From contig JAFEUB010001212.1 in the NCBI GenBank assembly GCA_024529925.1, positions 310,001-374,000 on the forward strand: a DNA stretch of 64,000 nucleotides, given 5' to 3'. The notes below the pieces were generated by a model that worked only from the letters and a program-made list of their open reading frames with translations, was not told where the DNA came from and did not search any database. Position numbers and translations under genes: made by a program. This document shows positions 1 through 9,761 of the stretch, one piece after another. Source of the stretch: Ophthalmolycus amberensis (Eukaryota; Chordata; Actinopteri; Perciformes; Zoarcidae). Within the stretch, counting starts at the first letter, position 1. Each line of letters opens with the position of its first letter.

Positions 1-1281
1 TCCAAATATATCTCCACAGCTACTGAAAGTAACTGATCATCACTTAGATAATCATATATTCTATCATTGATAACTACTTCACATATGCATGTAAACTAAA
101 GAGATTTGTAGAGACGGCTGCCTGATTTACAACTCCCACACACCATCCCCATCCCTACTCCGTCTACTGCGCAACTTTACTTATCTATTGTCCAAACACA
201 GAATAGAGTAATATAATTACTACTCTGAAATGATTGGGAGCCGTCGTCGATAACATCTGACCAGACCACCTGACCTAAACAGCGTTTGAGCGCATGCTGC
301 AGAGGAAAGTGAGAAAGAGATGCAGAAGTGCAGGCTGAAAGAGCAACAGATGGAAGATTATTCACAGCTAGGCTAAGCCCCAAGGGAGGGAAGGAGCTCT
401 GGAGAACCAACACACACACACACGGCTGACCTACAGGGTGGCAGTAGATTCAATCCTGAAGAATTGGTGCCTATTAAAAGGCTTCCGTGTTCATTTTTCA
501 CCCCATTTTTTTTCGATCTAAGGCGACCTAACACATGTCAGAGGACCAACTTCACCCAAATCATTACCTCTGAATTACACTCCAGTGAATTCATTTGTGA
601 ACAGATTCGTCCTGCCTCCTCCCGAACTGATACTATTCTTAAGACCTCTTAAGACAAACATAAGTTGCTCTTTAAACAGCTTTTGTAGTAAGAGTCTTGC
701 AAAGCTTTTTGTTGAACAAGCATGAGTAAATTATACGAAATATCCAGATAAATATTGGATTTTGAGACCCCCCTTTGCAATTGTTGACTTCCAACTGTTA
801 ACATAAAAAGAAAAAAGGAAACGAAAACAACAATAACCACAGAAAGCTAATAGCGAGAGCTTAAATCTAGCCGGGGGACAGAACAGGCCTTTGAAGAACA
901 GAAAGCAAATCTGAGTCTTCAAGATGAGTAACAAACAAGTGACGTCATAGAGCCATCTGATCGCTCACACAAACAACACACACACACACACACTACACCG
1001 TCCTATTAAAGCAGTGTGTTTGGAGGCGTGTGCAGGGCATGCAGCTTGAGGAATGTGCTCCTTTCCCAATGCCTGTTAAATTGCACACACACACACACAT
1101 CTCTAGGCCCTGCATGCCGAGGCTTGCTAGCTGCCGCACATGTGACGACGACGACGACAACACTGCACTCGACGCACACCCAGACCGGAGCCCGAAACGC
1201 AGGCTAAAACTTGTATCCTCCAGGGACGTGCTTCGAGCCAGAGAAACGACAACCGCTCTGCCACATGAAATGAAATGATCG

Positions 1282-1318
<37 letters not shown>

Positions 1319-2515
1319 CCCTGTGCATTCTGGTGGGGAGCAGTGGTACGAGGTTTTTTTTAGAAAAGAGAGACGTGCCAAGTAAGGCCACCTGATTCTT
1401 GCTCAAACACCACATGTCACTGAGGAAATTACTGACTGCTTGAATTAAGTACATCCCAAAACACGGAAAGCAGCTGTACTGCAACACAGTGTGCTGCAGC
1501 CAAATCCTCTTATGGAGCACAACATGCAGAGAGAGAGAGAGAGAGAGAGAGGCAGAGAGAGCATGAATGAATGAGTCCACGGTTTTTTTTACGGGGATTA
1601 AAATGCAACGAGAGATCAGGGATTTGGCCCTCGATGAACGAGGCCTTTCATTCGGCGATTCTTTTGCTTTTTCCGTCGGGACTCAAACTAATTCCAGCGC
1701 ATGCACGGTGAGCGTCACACGAGAGAGAGAGAGCGAGAGAGAGAGAGAATCTGTCAATCACTCGGCCGGCAATCTGTTGCACCGCTTCTCCATTCAACCC
1801 CCCCCCCCCCCCCCCCCGAGCCAATGAAGTGACCCCGACCACGCATCTGTCCGTCCTGTGATTATAGAAAACTCTAGCCGGACAAAACGTCCTCTTTAGA
1901 AACACATACGCACAGAAAAAGGATAGAAATGAAATACAACACATCTTTGGATTCATCTGTGAATCATCTGATCTATTCAAAAGATCCCATCGCATTTCCA
2001 ATGGCCTGTTTTATCTGATTAAAGTCTACAACTCAAAAGATATTTCAAGACATTAAAGAAGCTACAACCAGTGAACATTAACTGATTATCGACTGATCAA
2101 CTAATTGTCTTCATCTCCAAACAAGCGTGCAAGACGCATGGGAGGACAAGGTCCTTTATAGTTTTACAACATCTACATTCAAAAGGTGTCGAACGGCATA
2201 ATAAAAGCAAGGTCAATGAATCTGATTTAGATGACTCAGCATTACCTTGTTTCTCAACTGTGAGATGCAGGGCAAGATCGTCTGTTCGCTATGGGTTTGT
2301 TTTGTAGCCCTGAAGTGTCATTCAAGAGCATTTGCAGAAACTAACCTTTTTCATTTTGAATGACTTTTGTGTCGCTATCAAGTATTGAAGCGTTAGTGTG
2401 TTGCAGTGAAAAGAGGGAGATCCTCTTCAGCACAGACGGAGAGAGATCACATTGTATTAACTGAAGAAAAAAAGACACGCACAGTGACATGAACTTCAGC
2501 GTGCCGCGTCCTCAC
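1..2515 (-). other. abcd2: abcd2 intron 3 (partial), simple-repeat rich
   Basis: No exon of ABCD2 (next expected peptide VTELAGYTARV) and no other gene was recognised here. The stretch holds short (CA)n runs at about 410-423, 975-992 and 1084-1100, a (TG)17 run at 1284-1317, (GA)n at 1528-1551 and about 1723-1748, a 20-base poly(C) run at 1798-1817, and a TGACGTCA CRE-type palindrome at 940-947. Open frames here are short and run through simple repeats. Confidence 0.75.
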
Positions 2516-2637
2516 CTCTTTGTACGAGGACATGATCCTCTCGATGGCGTCGGCGCCTGAGGCCAAGAGGTTGCGGGCGGTGGTGAAAGCCTCCGTCCTC
2601 TCGCTCACCATCACGTGCGTGCGCCCGTCTGCCGTTT
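2516..2637 (-). CDS. abcd2: abcd2 coding exon 3
   Basis: 122 bp, codons 375-415. The acceptor is CCTGCTAG|AAACG and the donor AAAGAG|GTGAGG. It encodes the variable linker (KTADGRTH) and then the strongly conserved VMVSERTEAFTTARNLL and IERIMSSYKE, which lead to the nucleotide-binding domain. Confidence 0.95.
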
Positions 2638-4714
2638 CTAGCAGGAGACAAAGCGGACAGGGGGGGGGGGGGGGGGGGAAGAGAATCAGACAACAGATTG
2701 CAATTCAGCATCTCTGTCCTGTGAGCCCATCGACAACGCACTCTCACGCGTGCGCCTACCAGCCATTCATGCCTGAATGCCATGGAAATCAGTTATTTAA
2801 ATATCAGCAGCGACACTGGGAACATGGCACAGCAGTAGTGCTCACCAACAAACAAAAAGGGGCTCAGTTGTAGCTTTAGTTTTGGTTCTCACACATGCTT
2901 ATCAGCCCCCCTGCTTGAGGAGGAAGCTGTTTGACTTCTGGAGATGCTAATGAACACTCGTGTGCACTGTGAAATGTGTGAGTGACAGGGTGAAGCAAAC
3001 TACTGTGAGTGCACGGTTTTGGCGCGGGGCACCTTGAGGCCTCGCTTACTGTTGTCGGCGAAGCCCGTAGCCGTGATGATGGGCACGGCAACCATGACGA
3101 GTCCGCAGCAGCTCCACACGTACTTCATGAGGAACTGCTCGACCATGATGTACCAGAGACGCTTGGACAGGATCAGGTTCATCTGGTCCGCCAGAGCCCG
3201 GTAGCTCTTCTGCAGCTGACGCATCTCCACCTGCACAAAAAGGACAAAACGTATCACAACACACAGGCAGCACGCAGTCACTTGCTGCCTTCCTCTGATG
3301 CAAGGTTGTTTTGGGGATGTGACCCTTCAGTTCAGCATGAACCTATATAGACTAAAGTCCCCACCAACTGGCCTGATTGTGTGCGATTATCAATCTGATT
3401 ACACTTGCGTATAGGTGTTATGGCCCTATATAAACTGTGATTGGATGTGGGCAATAAAGATAATCTCATATCTCATGTTTATAGCTGGATTTCACTTGTG
3501 GAAGTGTGAAGGTTGGAAAGGAGGGTAAAGAAAACTAAATGATCATATTTGTCTAATACGGTTAACCCATCTATGTAGTCTGACATAAAAGTAATGACGC
3601 ACATTCAGACTGTCTGAAACAGACTAGCTGATCTATTAATGGAGAATCTACTTATGTGGTTGTATTCTGAACTGGTCACAATTAAATACCACCACGTTGT
3701 TGCCTGTACTATTGCTGCAGGCCTGCCACAACAAATGCAACCTCAACATTCTCCTCATCCAGCCACGCATACCTTGTGTCCCCGGTAGAAAGCGATTTCC
3801 TCGGCGTTTGCAATGATCCTGGAGTGCACATAGCGCAGGTAGCCTTTCCTGTGAGCCTCCTCCGCCACCAGCTTGCCAAATTTGGGCGAGCAGGCGCGCA
3901 GGACCTTAGCCGTGATAAAGACCACCAGGCCGGCCAGCAGGGTCGGCCCGCTGGCGTTAGCCCCCCTGGACCTGGCGGTCTGTATCAGCGTGTAGGAGGT
4001 CAGCACCACGTCCAGGATCGGCTTAGTGAGGTTGGAGTAGAGGTGGGCCACCAACTGGGAGAACATCATCACGTCCTCGGTGAGAGACTGGTCCGGGTTG
4101 GCGAGCCTCCCGTCCATGTTGCTGACTCTGTAGTAGGTCTGGTCGGTGAAGTAGGTCCGGTAGGCATGGTCCACCAGCCGGGTGCGGAAGGCCAGAGCCA
4201 ACTTGCACTCCAGGTACCGGATGACGCTGTTGACGAACGTGGCCGGGATGGCGATGAGGAGCCATTTCATCAGCTGGAAGATGAAGCTCCTTGGATCCTT
4301 CTCCACTATCGTTTTGACAATCTTCCCGTCCAAGCTGGCCACGTAAATGGACAGAAACGTCCTCGATATCAGCGCTACCGAATGCAGGGAGAGCAACCCG
4401 AGCTCTTTGGACACGAGCTTGGGAAAGAGGATTTTACCAAGTTCGAGGATCTGCTTGAAGAATTCCGCATTTACCCCCGGTGACGGCTTCTTGTGGCCCG
4501 CGGCACATGTCTGTGTTTTTACCAAACAGGTGGAGCCGTTCTCCGCCTTCGAAACCCGGTGATTGTTCCTGGGGTCTTTGTTTTTGCCGAGCTTCCTGTA
4601 GAGGATGTACAGTGTTCTGACGCCGTACGCGGCAGCCGCGAGAAACACGGCTCGCTTCGCAGCAGTCGTGCGGTCCCATTTTACTTTGGACACCACATCG
4701 AGGATGTTGGACAT
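2516..4714 (-). CDS. abcd2: ABCD2 (ALDRP) peroxisomal half-ABC transporter, 5' part (exons 1-3), continues past left edge
   Basis: Half-size ABC transporter of the peroxisomal membrane that, as a dimer, imports very-long-chain and polyunsaturated fatty acyl-CoAs for beta-oxidation. Coding exons are 4714-3773, 3230-3050 and 2637-2516, with GT-AG borders and phases 0, 1 and 0, giving 415 codons. Visible in the product: a basic N-terminus (MSNILDVVSKVKW), a peroxisome-targeting/PEX19-type segment around residues 82-100 (NAEFFKQILELGKILFPKL), membrane helices between about 105 and 375, the conserved NPDQSLTEDV at 206-215, and the EAA-like motif (EEIAFYRGHK then VEMR) across the exon 1/2 junction. 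Exon 3 ends in the family sequence SSYKE. The Walker A, C-loop and Walker B regions, roughly the last 320 residues in the human protein, lie off the window. ABCD2 is preferred over ABCD1 because of the N-terminus and the neighbouring REDIC1 and SLC2A13. The start ATG has A at -3. Confidence 0.97.
2516..4714 (-). CDS. abcd2: ABCD2 (ALDRP) peroxisomal half-ABC transporter, exons 1-3; gene continues past left edge
   Basis: Half-size ABC transporter of the peroxisomal membrane that, as a dimer, imports very-long-chain and polyunsaturated fatty acyl-CoAs for beta-oxidation. Coding exons are 4714-3773, 3230-3050 and 2637-2516, with GT-AG borders and matching phases, giving 415 codons. Visible in the product: N-terminus MSNILDVVSKVKW, a peroxisome-targeting/PEX19-type segment at about residues 82-100 (NAEFFKQILELGKILFPKL), membrane helices between about 105 and 375, the conserved NPDQSLTEDV at 206-215, and the EAA-like motif (EEIAFYRGHK, then VEMR) spanning the exon 1/2 junction. 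Exon 3 ends in the family sequence SSYKE. Walker A, signature and Walker B motifs (roughly the last 320 residues in the human protein) lie off the window. ABCD2 is preferred over ABCD1 because of the N-terminus and the neighbours REDIC1 and SLC2A13. The start ATG has A at -3. Confidence 0.96.
2660..2678 (+). repeat. poly(G) run of 19 in abcd2 intron 2
   Basis: Nineteen consecutive G on the plus strand, so poly(C) in the abcd2 transcript, 23 bases upstream of the exon 3 acceptor, where it may serve as part of the polypyrimidine tract. The rest of intron 2 (2638-3049) shows nothing else. Confidence 0.9.
3050..3230 (-). CDS. abcd2: abcd2 coding exon 2
   Basis: 181 bp, residues 315-374 plus one base. 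The acceptor is TTTGTGCAG|GTGGAGATG and the donor GACAACA|GTAAGC. It encodes VEMRQLQKSYRALADQMNL followed by the KYVWS...PIITATGFADN segment, the last part of the membrane domain. Confidence 0.95.
3231..3772 (-). other. abcd2: abcd2 intron 1
   Basis: 542 bp between exons 1 and 2 with normal GT-AG ends. No gene, repeat array or recognisable mobile element was seen in it. Confidence 0.85.
3773..4714 (-). CDS. abcd2: abcd2 coding exon 1
   Basis: 942 bp, 314 codons, phase 0 end. Starts at the ATG complementary to 4712-4714. The donor reads CACAAG|GTATGC. A single large first exon holding most of the membrane domain is typical of ABCD1/ABCD2. It carries the targeting segment, the first membrane helices and the start of the EAA-like motif. 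Confidence 0.97.
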
Positions 4715-5510
4715 TTTGTCAAACGTTAGTCGTCCCTGCTGACAATCCTGGCACTACCCATCCCCCAAACCCGACTCACCGCGTCGACATAAATAGAGAG
4801 ACGGACTTCTGGTGGTTGGATTGATATGAAGCGAGCCCGATACATGTACCGCTACATCCTGCTCTTTTTCTCTACCATGGTCAAGCACGACAGAATACAC
4901 TAAACGTACTTCCGGTTTGTATTTGTCAAAATAAAACTCAAGGTCAATTCTCCCGACAGCAGGATGAAACATGAGCCGTGCAGTCAAATGTGTGGTTTTA
5001 CTTTGTTACGTTAACTTGCCTAACTTCCGGAGTAACTGTAGATTTTTTCACTTGACGACTCGGCGGTTCTTATTTCCGCCTCTGATCATTGGCCTTTTCT
5101 CATTGGTCGCGCCCCCGGTACAGGACGAAGATTGGCTGAATGATGGACGTGACAAAGTAGTCTGTAATCTGCTGTAATTGATACGATAACATATGTCATA
5201 CAGTGATTTTGTATCCGGGAAAAAGGATATTGTTGGAAGCAACATTGACTACTGATATATTTTACACAAGTGGTTAAAAGACATGAGCGTTAAGACCATG
5301 TTATAACACATTTATTAACTTTTACAAGTGGCGCGTGAAAGGATAGTGGTTGTTCCTCGCGCATCTCTTTATATTTCTAGTAGGAGTTTAGTTACTAACT
5401 TACCTAGCAAAACAATTAAGCTAACTAACCGCTAACGTTACCAATGCTCTGTGAGGGAGTTGTTTTCACCACCCTGAAGTTTCCATCACTGACAGTTACA
5501 CTCGTTGGGG
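4715..5510. promoter_or_regulatory. Probable bidirectional promoter between abcd2 and redic1
   Basis: The two start codons are 796 bp apart and point away from each other. Three ATTGG motifs (inverted CCAAT, NF-Y type) lie within 48 bp at 5088-5092, 5102-5106 and 5131-5135, next to a GC-rich CGCGCCCCC block at about 5108. I saw no convincing TATA box in a suitable place. Closely spaced CCAAT boxes without TATA are usual in bidirectional housekeeping-type promoters. The 5' UTRs of both genes must lie here, but their start sites cannot be read from sequence alone. Confidence 0.65.
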
Positions 5511-5533
5511 ATGAACTGGGTCGGGGGTTCACG
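5511..5533 (+). CDS. redic1: redic1 exon 1 (start)
   Basis: Encodes MNWVGGS plus two bases of an Arg codon. The donor is ACG|GTAAGA. The ATG has G at -3. Only 23 coding bases, but the octapeptide is the same as in human REDIC1, which fixes the start. Confidence 0.92.
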
Positions 5534-8500
5534 GTAAGAGGAGGAGTGTTACTGTTTAGTTATGTCGTTAGTTGACGTGCTAATGTTGACGTTAGCTAAA
5601 CTATTTAACGTTAACGTTGTCATTGCAGGAACCGGTTCGCGGTGAAGAATGATGCAAAGAAACAGAGGGTGTGACAGCTAAATAAAATGTCCATAACTTC
5701 AAAACACAACATATATAAACTATTGCTATACTTCTAGCTAACTGTCCTTGTGGTGCTGCCCCCCCCCCCCCCCCCAGGAGTTCTTTGAAAAGAGAAAAAT
5801 GCAACAAAAGTTGAAAAACTTGGGATTGGCTCTGCCAGCATCCCCTCGAGGAACGAGCTCTGGTAGTATGGACCTTGTGACTTTGTTCATCGTCAACCAG
5901 ATCGCTGCTAAGAAAGAAATTAAAGGTGAGAATTACAAACTAGACTTTTACATTATTCGTCAACGGTTATGGTTACCAAACATCAAACTAAAGAATCAGT
6001 TCAGGAGCATAATGAATGGTACAATGTTTTTACAGATCCTCCAAAAGTGGCGGTTCTTGGCAGCTATAAAGAAAGATGTACCCACAAGAGAAGTGGGCCC
6101 CTGGTGCTCCCGATGAGCCCCTGCTCTCCATCACAGCTGACTCTTGTTGAGGGCCTGCCTCAGTTCAGGTATGAGCTGGAGGATGGTTTGTATTGTTGTC
6201 ACATCTGATTTTGTCAGCATCACCAAAACAAAATCATCAAAACACAATTTCAAAACTTGCATGAGTGGTAGATACTGACTTCAAAACATGGTATTCAAGT
6301 GCTGAGCCCTCCGGCCTGTGAATTAATAGGTAGTTCTTAGCCATATAAAGCCAGTATCTTGCAGCCCAAACATTTTCCATCACCTCAAGACTAAATGCAT
6401 TACCAACATGCGTTGTGTATATTCTGTTTCAACATCTAGCGCTCAAGGACAGAGAAAAAGAAAGCATGTTATTCCTCAAGGCTTCAAGTGCGGGCAGGTT
6501 AGTCACTTTTCCAGCTATTGGTATTGCACTTTTTCTTCTTCTGTAAACCCTTCTGTGTTGATAGATGGATAGATCTAATCTGCTGTAAGGACCCTGTGGT
6601 TTAAATAGTCACTCACTCGTCTGTTCCCTAGCTGTCACCAGTGCTGGAGTCGGCTTTCTCAGACAACAGCGCGTCTGACTACCTGCCTCCCACGACCGAC
6701 TCCCTCAGCCCCTTCTCCTCCACCTCTTCAGCTTCGTCAGGCCAAGGTGGTGTTGCAAAAAATTGTTTATAGATCGTACTCTCTAAATTGAATTATACAC
6801 AATGGTGACTGTGCATTTTTAATCTGCATGAAATCCGTCAATTTAGGCCAAATCAAACTGGTCTCCTCAGGAATATTCCCCCCGCAGCAGAGGAGCCAGA
6901 AGCAGGCACTGTCACCCCCCCACTGCTCCATTCCACCGTGGGACAGCACAGTGCTGGGCCAGACCACGGTATGGAAAAACACTATATTGTTATTAGTATA
7001 TCTCACATTAATATAATCACATTATGCACACAGACATGGGGACATTTGACTCCACATGTAGCTTCATAGGCCTTACTTACAATGTACAATGTGCAAACTA
7101 CAATCAATCTGCATTCAAGAAGTTTACGATCAGCTTCATGTGAAATAGCATCACGAGCTAACTACGAGCTCCTATGAGGGGTGAGCGTTAAAATGTGACT
7201 GCGTCTTCCCAAATATGATGCTACTTTAACATCCAAGCTGATTTCGTTCCTCTAGTTCCAGCCGTTCTCCCAGCCCAGAGGTATGACGGACCCTATCCCC
7301 TGGTCCTGTGGATCAAACCCACCCCTCTACCACCTGAAGACCCCCACAGCGGCCCGAGTCCTGTTTAGAAGTCCCGAGCCAGAGTGAGAACGACGACTAG
7401 AATTCAAATGAACTATTTCCTCTCTTGTCATTCTTTATAAGCACCCAACGTGTGTGTGTGTGTGTGTGTGTTATCACAGCAACACAGAGGCCTGGGGCCA
7501 AGCGAGACACAACGTCGCTTTCTCTCTCAACCAATTAGAGGACACGGAGCCCACGCTGGAGTTCGCTCTCAACCAGTCAGACACCGAGCAGCAGTTTGAG
7601 GGGGACGTCTTCAGGGGCTTCAGCGCTGAAGCGTGTGAAAGAGAAGGTGAATGCTGATTGAAACTTTTTTTTTTTTTTTACACAACCGAGAGCGACCTTC
7701 TTCTCGTTGAGGTTGACATGACGCTTTGATTTCAGCGTCTCATTTTGGGAGAGGAACATCAAAGATATATCTCAAAGAGGAAACAGCAGCCGCATCTTCA
7801 GCACCACAGTAGGTGTCAACAGACAGTTAAACATCAATGATGTGTAAGAGCTTTGTTTTTATGTCGTCTTCATCTTCGCCGTCAGAACTGTCCCTGACTC
7901 ACAGTGCATGGAAGTGGAGGGAAGCGGCCACATACATGTGAGTGTGTTGAGTCAGCCTTTTACCGCCACCAGGTGGTCGAGTTTGTAACTGAAATATAAA
8001 TATAAAAATCTGCTGGTCAGTTCAGAAAATGTCAACCTTGTTCTGCCATCGCCATGAGCTGTTGCATGGAGCTTCTAACCATAAATGTTCATTCATCCTG
8101 ATGGAGGAATATATTAGAGTAGTGGGCAGTTTGCAGTTCCACATGTTAATTCGGTTTCATTCACAGCTCTCCAACTGCACCGACGGGAGCTTTTGTAAGT
8201 TTCTTAAGCATCTCCAATTAAGCAACTCATTTATTGTGTGTGTGCCGGAGAATAAGACAATGAATTGAATAGATGTGTTTTTTGTTTTTTTCTCTCACTG
8301 CCGCAGCATGTCTAGAACACGACGACGGCCCCATGAATGGCGGTGAATACTCGCCAAGCTACTCCTGTAGCGGAGGTTACCTCAGTTCAGACTCAAATGA
8401 TGTAAGTTAGGCTACACTCAGAGGCTTGGTCCACAGGGACTGCAGAAAACAGCCACAGAACAGTGTAGTTTAAATATTGCAATTGTTTTTGACTAACCTC

Positions 8501-9571
8501 AGAGTGTGACTAGCAGACAGTCCTCTCCATCATTTCTGAACACTGCTTTGTTTCCCTTTTCTAACTCTATTTTAGGATGAAGAATGCTGTCTTCAGGCGG
8601 CCTCCTCACATATGGACCAGGCCTTTTGTGGCGATAGCCTCCACTCATACATGGGCTCCCAGGGGAATCCAAAACAAAGGCACAGCAAACCCAGGCCTCT
8701 CACCCCGCTCCTGAATCCCAGAAGGAACACGGGAGCTGATCAGGAAGTCATGGAGAACACCGTGTTCCAAGTTCAAGCCTTCGGAGGTAACAGCCAACAG
8801 ACGGGAAGCAACACTCCTCAGTTCGCGCCTCCTCTGGCTCAGACTCAGAGGTCAGAGCTGTGCGCCTGCATGAAAACATCCAACGAAACCCGAGACGCGG
8901 GAACCCAAACTGTCGACAACCTTGAGAGGCGCGACGCCTCGACTCAGTGCGGCGTTGTTGCCGTAGAGGCCGCTGCGTTCAACTCCTGCCCGCTACCTGT
9001 TGACGTGTCAGTTCAGCATCCGGCCACAGGGAGGCAAGCTGACACCGCTGCAGAGCCGAGTGCTCGCACACCTTCATCAGACCGGTGGAGGAGTGGAGAG
9101 AAGCACAAGAAGCAGTCCGGTTCCCTGTCAGGCAGCAGCTTTACAAACAAGTTCACCGATGGCAGAGCGACCCTGCAGAGACACACGAACCCCTTTCTAG
9201 ATGCTCTGAGCATGACCGACGGCAGAGGTACAACAGGATAGGGGAAGACGGTGTCACTGCATGTGTGAATTAAGACTAAAGATTCATATTTACATACAAA
9301 TTCCTCTGATAAATACAGAAAGGAACCGAGGTAGTTGGTTGACCGCGCATGTTGTGTTGTTTCTGATTAAGGAAAGGAGACTAGAGAGGGCAGAGATGAG
9401 AGAGGGCAGCAGGAAAATGGCCGTCTGACGAAAGGCCTCTCAAAGGAAGCGATGGAGGAGGTCACATCCAGCACCAGGGCCTCCAACGGACTCCAAGAAG
9501 AGGCCGCCACACTTCAGGAAATAGCCGACATCTTGCTCCTGCTCAAACAGAGGAAGGAAGTAACCGAGTAA
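5511..9571 (+). CDS. redic1: REDIC1 (C12orf40 orthologue), meiotic crossover regulator; complete, 15 coding exons
   Basis: Orthologue of human C12orf40/REDIC1, a germline protein needed for class I meiotic crossovers that acts on recombination intermediates. Exons: 5511-5533, 5629-5668, 5778-5925, 6036-6168, 6440-6497, 6632-6746, 6871-6968, 7256-7383, 7480-7646, 7736-7808, 7886-7937, 8167-8194, 8307-8401, 8576-9227, 9372-9571. All borders are GT-AG and phases agree, giving 2010 nt or 669 residues (human about 652). Recognition rests on the N-terminus MNWVGGSR, then EFFEKRKMQQKLKNLG and the LFIVNQIAAKK helix (human EYFEKHRLKSKMKSLG, LYMVNQISCKK), LPMSPCSPS, a Ser-rich acidic stretch (SYSC...SSDSNDDEE), and DAGTQT at 493-498 with DASTQC at 506-511. 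The middle is divergent and low in complexity, and no enzymatic domain is visible. The C-terminus (LQEIADILLLLKQRKEVTE) looks helical. Confidence 0.93.
5629..5668 (+). CDS. redic1: redic1 exon 2
   Basis: Acceptor CATTGCAG, donor CAGAGG|GTGTGA (weak after +2). Encodes RNRFAVKNDAKKQR, a basic segment matching the Lys/Arg-rich human residues after MNWVGGSR. Confidence 0.85.
5778..5925 (+). CDS. redic1: redic1 exon 3
   Basis: The acceptor is a 17-base poly(C) run ending in CAG; the donor is TAAAG|GTGAG. It encodes the best conserved part of the protein, residues 22-70: EFFEKRKMQQKLKNLG, a Gly/Ser linker and MDLVTLFIVNQIAAKKEIK. Confidence 0.92.
6036..6168 (+). CDS. redic1: redic1 exon 4
   Basis: Acceptor TTTTTACAG, donor TTCAG|GTATGA. 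Encodes DPPKVAVLGSYKERC and the LVLPMSPCSPSQL motif, which corresponds to the human LELPMSPHCVPSKL. Confidence 0.9.
6440..6497 (+). CDS. redic1: redic1 exon 5
   Basis: 58 bp, acceptor CATCTAG, donor GGGCAG|GTTAGT. Encodes the basic SAQGQRKRKHVIPQGFKCGQ. Phases fit exons 4 and 6; no homology is remembered for this part. Confidence 0.8.
6632..6746 (+). CDS. redic1: redic1 exon 6
   Basis: Acceptor TTCCCTAG, donor CCAAG|GTGGTG. Encodes LSPVLESAFSDNSASDYLPP and a Ser/Thr-rich tail. Confidence 0.82.
6871..6968 (+). CDS. redic1: redic1 exon 7
   Basis: Acceptor TCTCCTCAG, donor ACCACG|GTATGG. Encodes GIFPPQQRSQKQALSPPHCS and IPPWDSTVLGQTT. Accepted on splice signals and phase. Confidence 0.82.
7256..7383 (+). 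CDS. redic1: redic1 exon 8
   Basis: Acceptor CCTCTAG, donor CCAGA|GTGAGA; the next in-frame codon past the donor would be a stop. An internal GAG|GTATGA at about 7280 is a possible alternative donor. Encodes FQPFSQPRGMTDPIPWSCGS and a Pro-rich tail ending LFRSPEPE. Confidence 0.8.
7480..7646 (+). CDS. redic1: redic1 exon 9
   Basis: The acceptor is a (TG)n run followed by TTATCACAG; the donor is GAGAAG|GTGAAT. Encodes an acidic, Gln-rich stretch including FSLNQLEDTEPTLEFALNQS and FEGDVFRGFSAEA. Confidence 0.83.
7736..7808 (+). CDS. redic1: redic1 exon 10
   Basis: Acceptor TTTGATTTCAG, donor CACCACA|GTAGGT. Encodes ASHFGRGTSKIYLKEETAAA and a short Ser-rich end. Phase fits both sides. Confidence 0.78.
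7886..7937 (+). CDS. redic1: redic1 exon 11
   Basis: Acceptor TTCGCCGTCAG, donor CATACAT|GTGAGT. Encodes QTVPDSQCMEVEGSGHIH. Confidence 0.78.
8167..8194 (+). CDS. redic1: redic1 exon 12 (28-bp microexon)
   Basis: Acceptor TTCATTCACAG, donor GCTTTT|GTAAGT. Encodes LSNCTDGSF. Skipping it would shift the frame, which supports it being constitutive if the model is right. Confidence 0.75.
8307..8401 (+). CDS. redic1: redic1 exon 13
   Basis: Acceptor CTGCCGCAG, donor AATGAT|GTAAGT. Encodes CLEHDDGPMNGGEYSPSYSC and GGYLSSDSND, matching the human STSYSP...SSSSDLPSEDED region. Confidence 0.88.
8576..9227 (+). CDS. redic1: redic1 exon 14 (largest)
   Basis: 652 bp, acceptor CTATTTTAG, donor GCAGAG|GTACAA. 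Begins DEECCLQAASSHMDQAF and carries the DAGTQT and DASTQC repeats (human DAGIQTES and VAIQCD) followed by a Ser/Arg-rich tail. Confidence 0.9.
9372..9571 (+). CDS. redic1: redic1 exon 15 (stop)
   Basis: The acceptor CTGATTAAG has a poor pyrimidine tract. Encodes GKETREGRDERGQQENGR through LQEIADILLLLKQRKEVTE and ends at TAA 9569-9571. The total length comes out as a whole number of codons. A shorter form that reads through the exon 14 donor would end quickly at 9239-9241. Confidence 0.83.
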
Positions 9572-9726
9572 GGAAGCGAATGGAAGAAAATACGCAGGAA
9601 CTGTTTCATGCCTGTTCGGTGCATGTTGTTTTGTTTTTGTTTATATTTAATAGTTTGTTTTAAGCATCTAAACCACATGAAATATTCAAAGTGTTTGTTC
9701 AAAGTGTTGTGAAAGAGACCGTGTGA

Positions 9727-9732
9727 AATAAA
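9727..9732 (+). terminator. redic1: redic1 poly(A) signal
   Basis: AATAAA lies 156 bp after the redic1 stop codon; no other plus-strand AATAAA lies closer. Cleavage would be expected near 9745-9760. Confidence 0.75.
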
Positions 9733-9761
9733 GCCCTGAAAGCGTGACTCTGATTCATAAG

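Noticed and set aside
993..1580. 195-codon open frame on the minus strand in abcd2 intron 3
   Set aside because: Crosses (CT)n and (CA)n repeats, opens inside simple sequence and resembles no protein.
3776..4483. 235-codon open frame on the plus strand opposite abcd2 exon 1
   Set aside because: It is the antisense shadow of a GC-rich coding exon and has no domain of its own.
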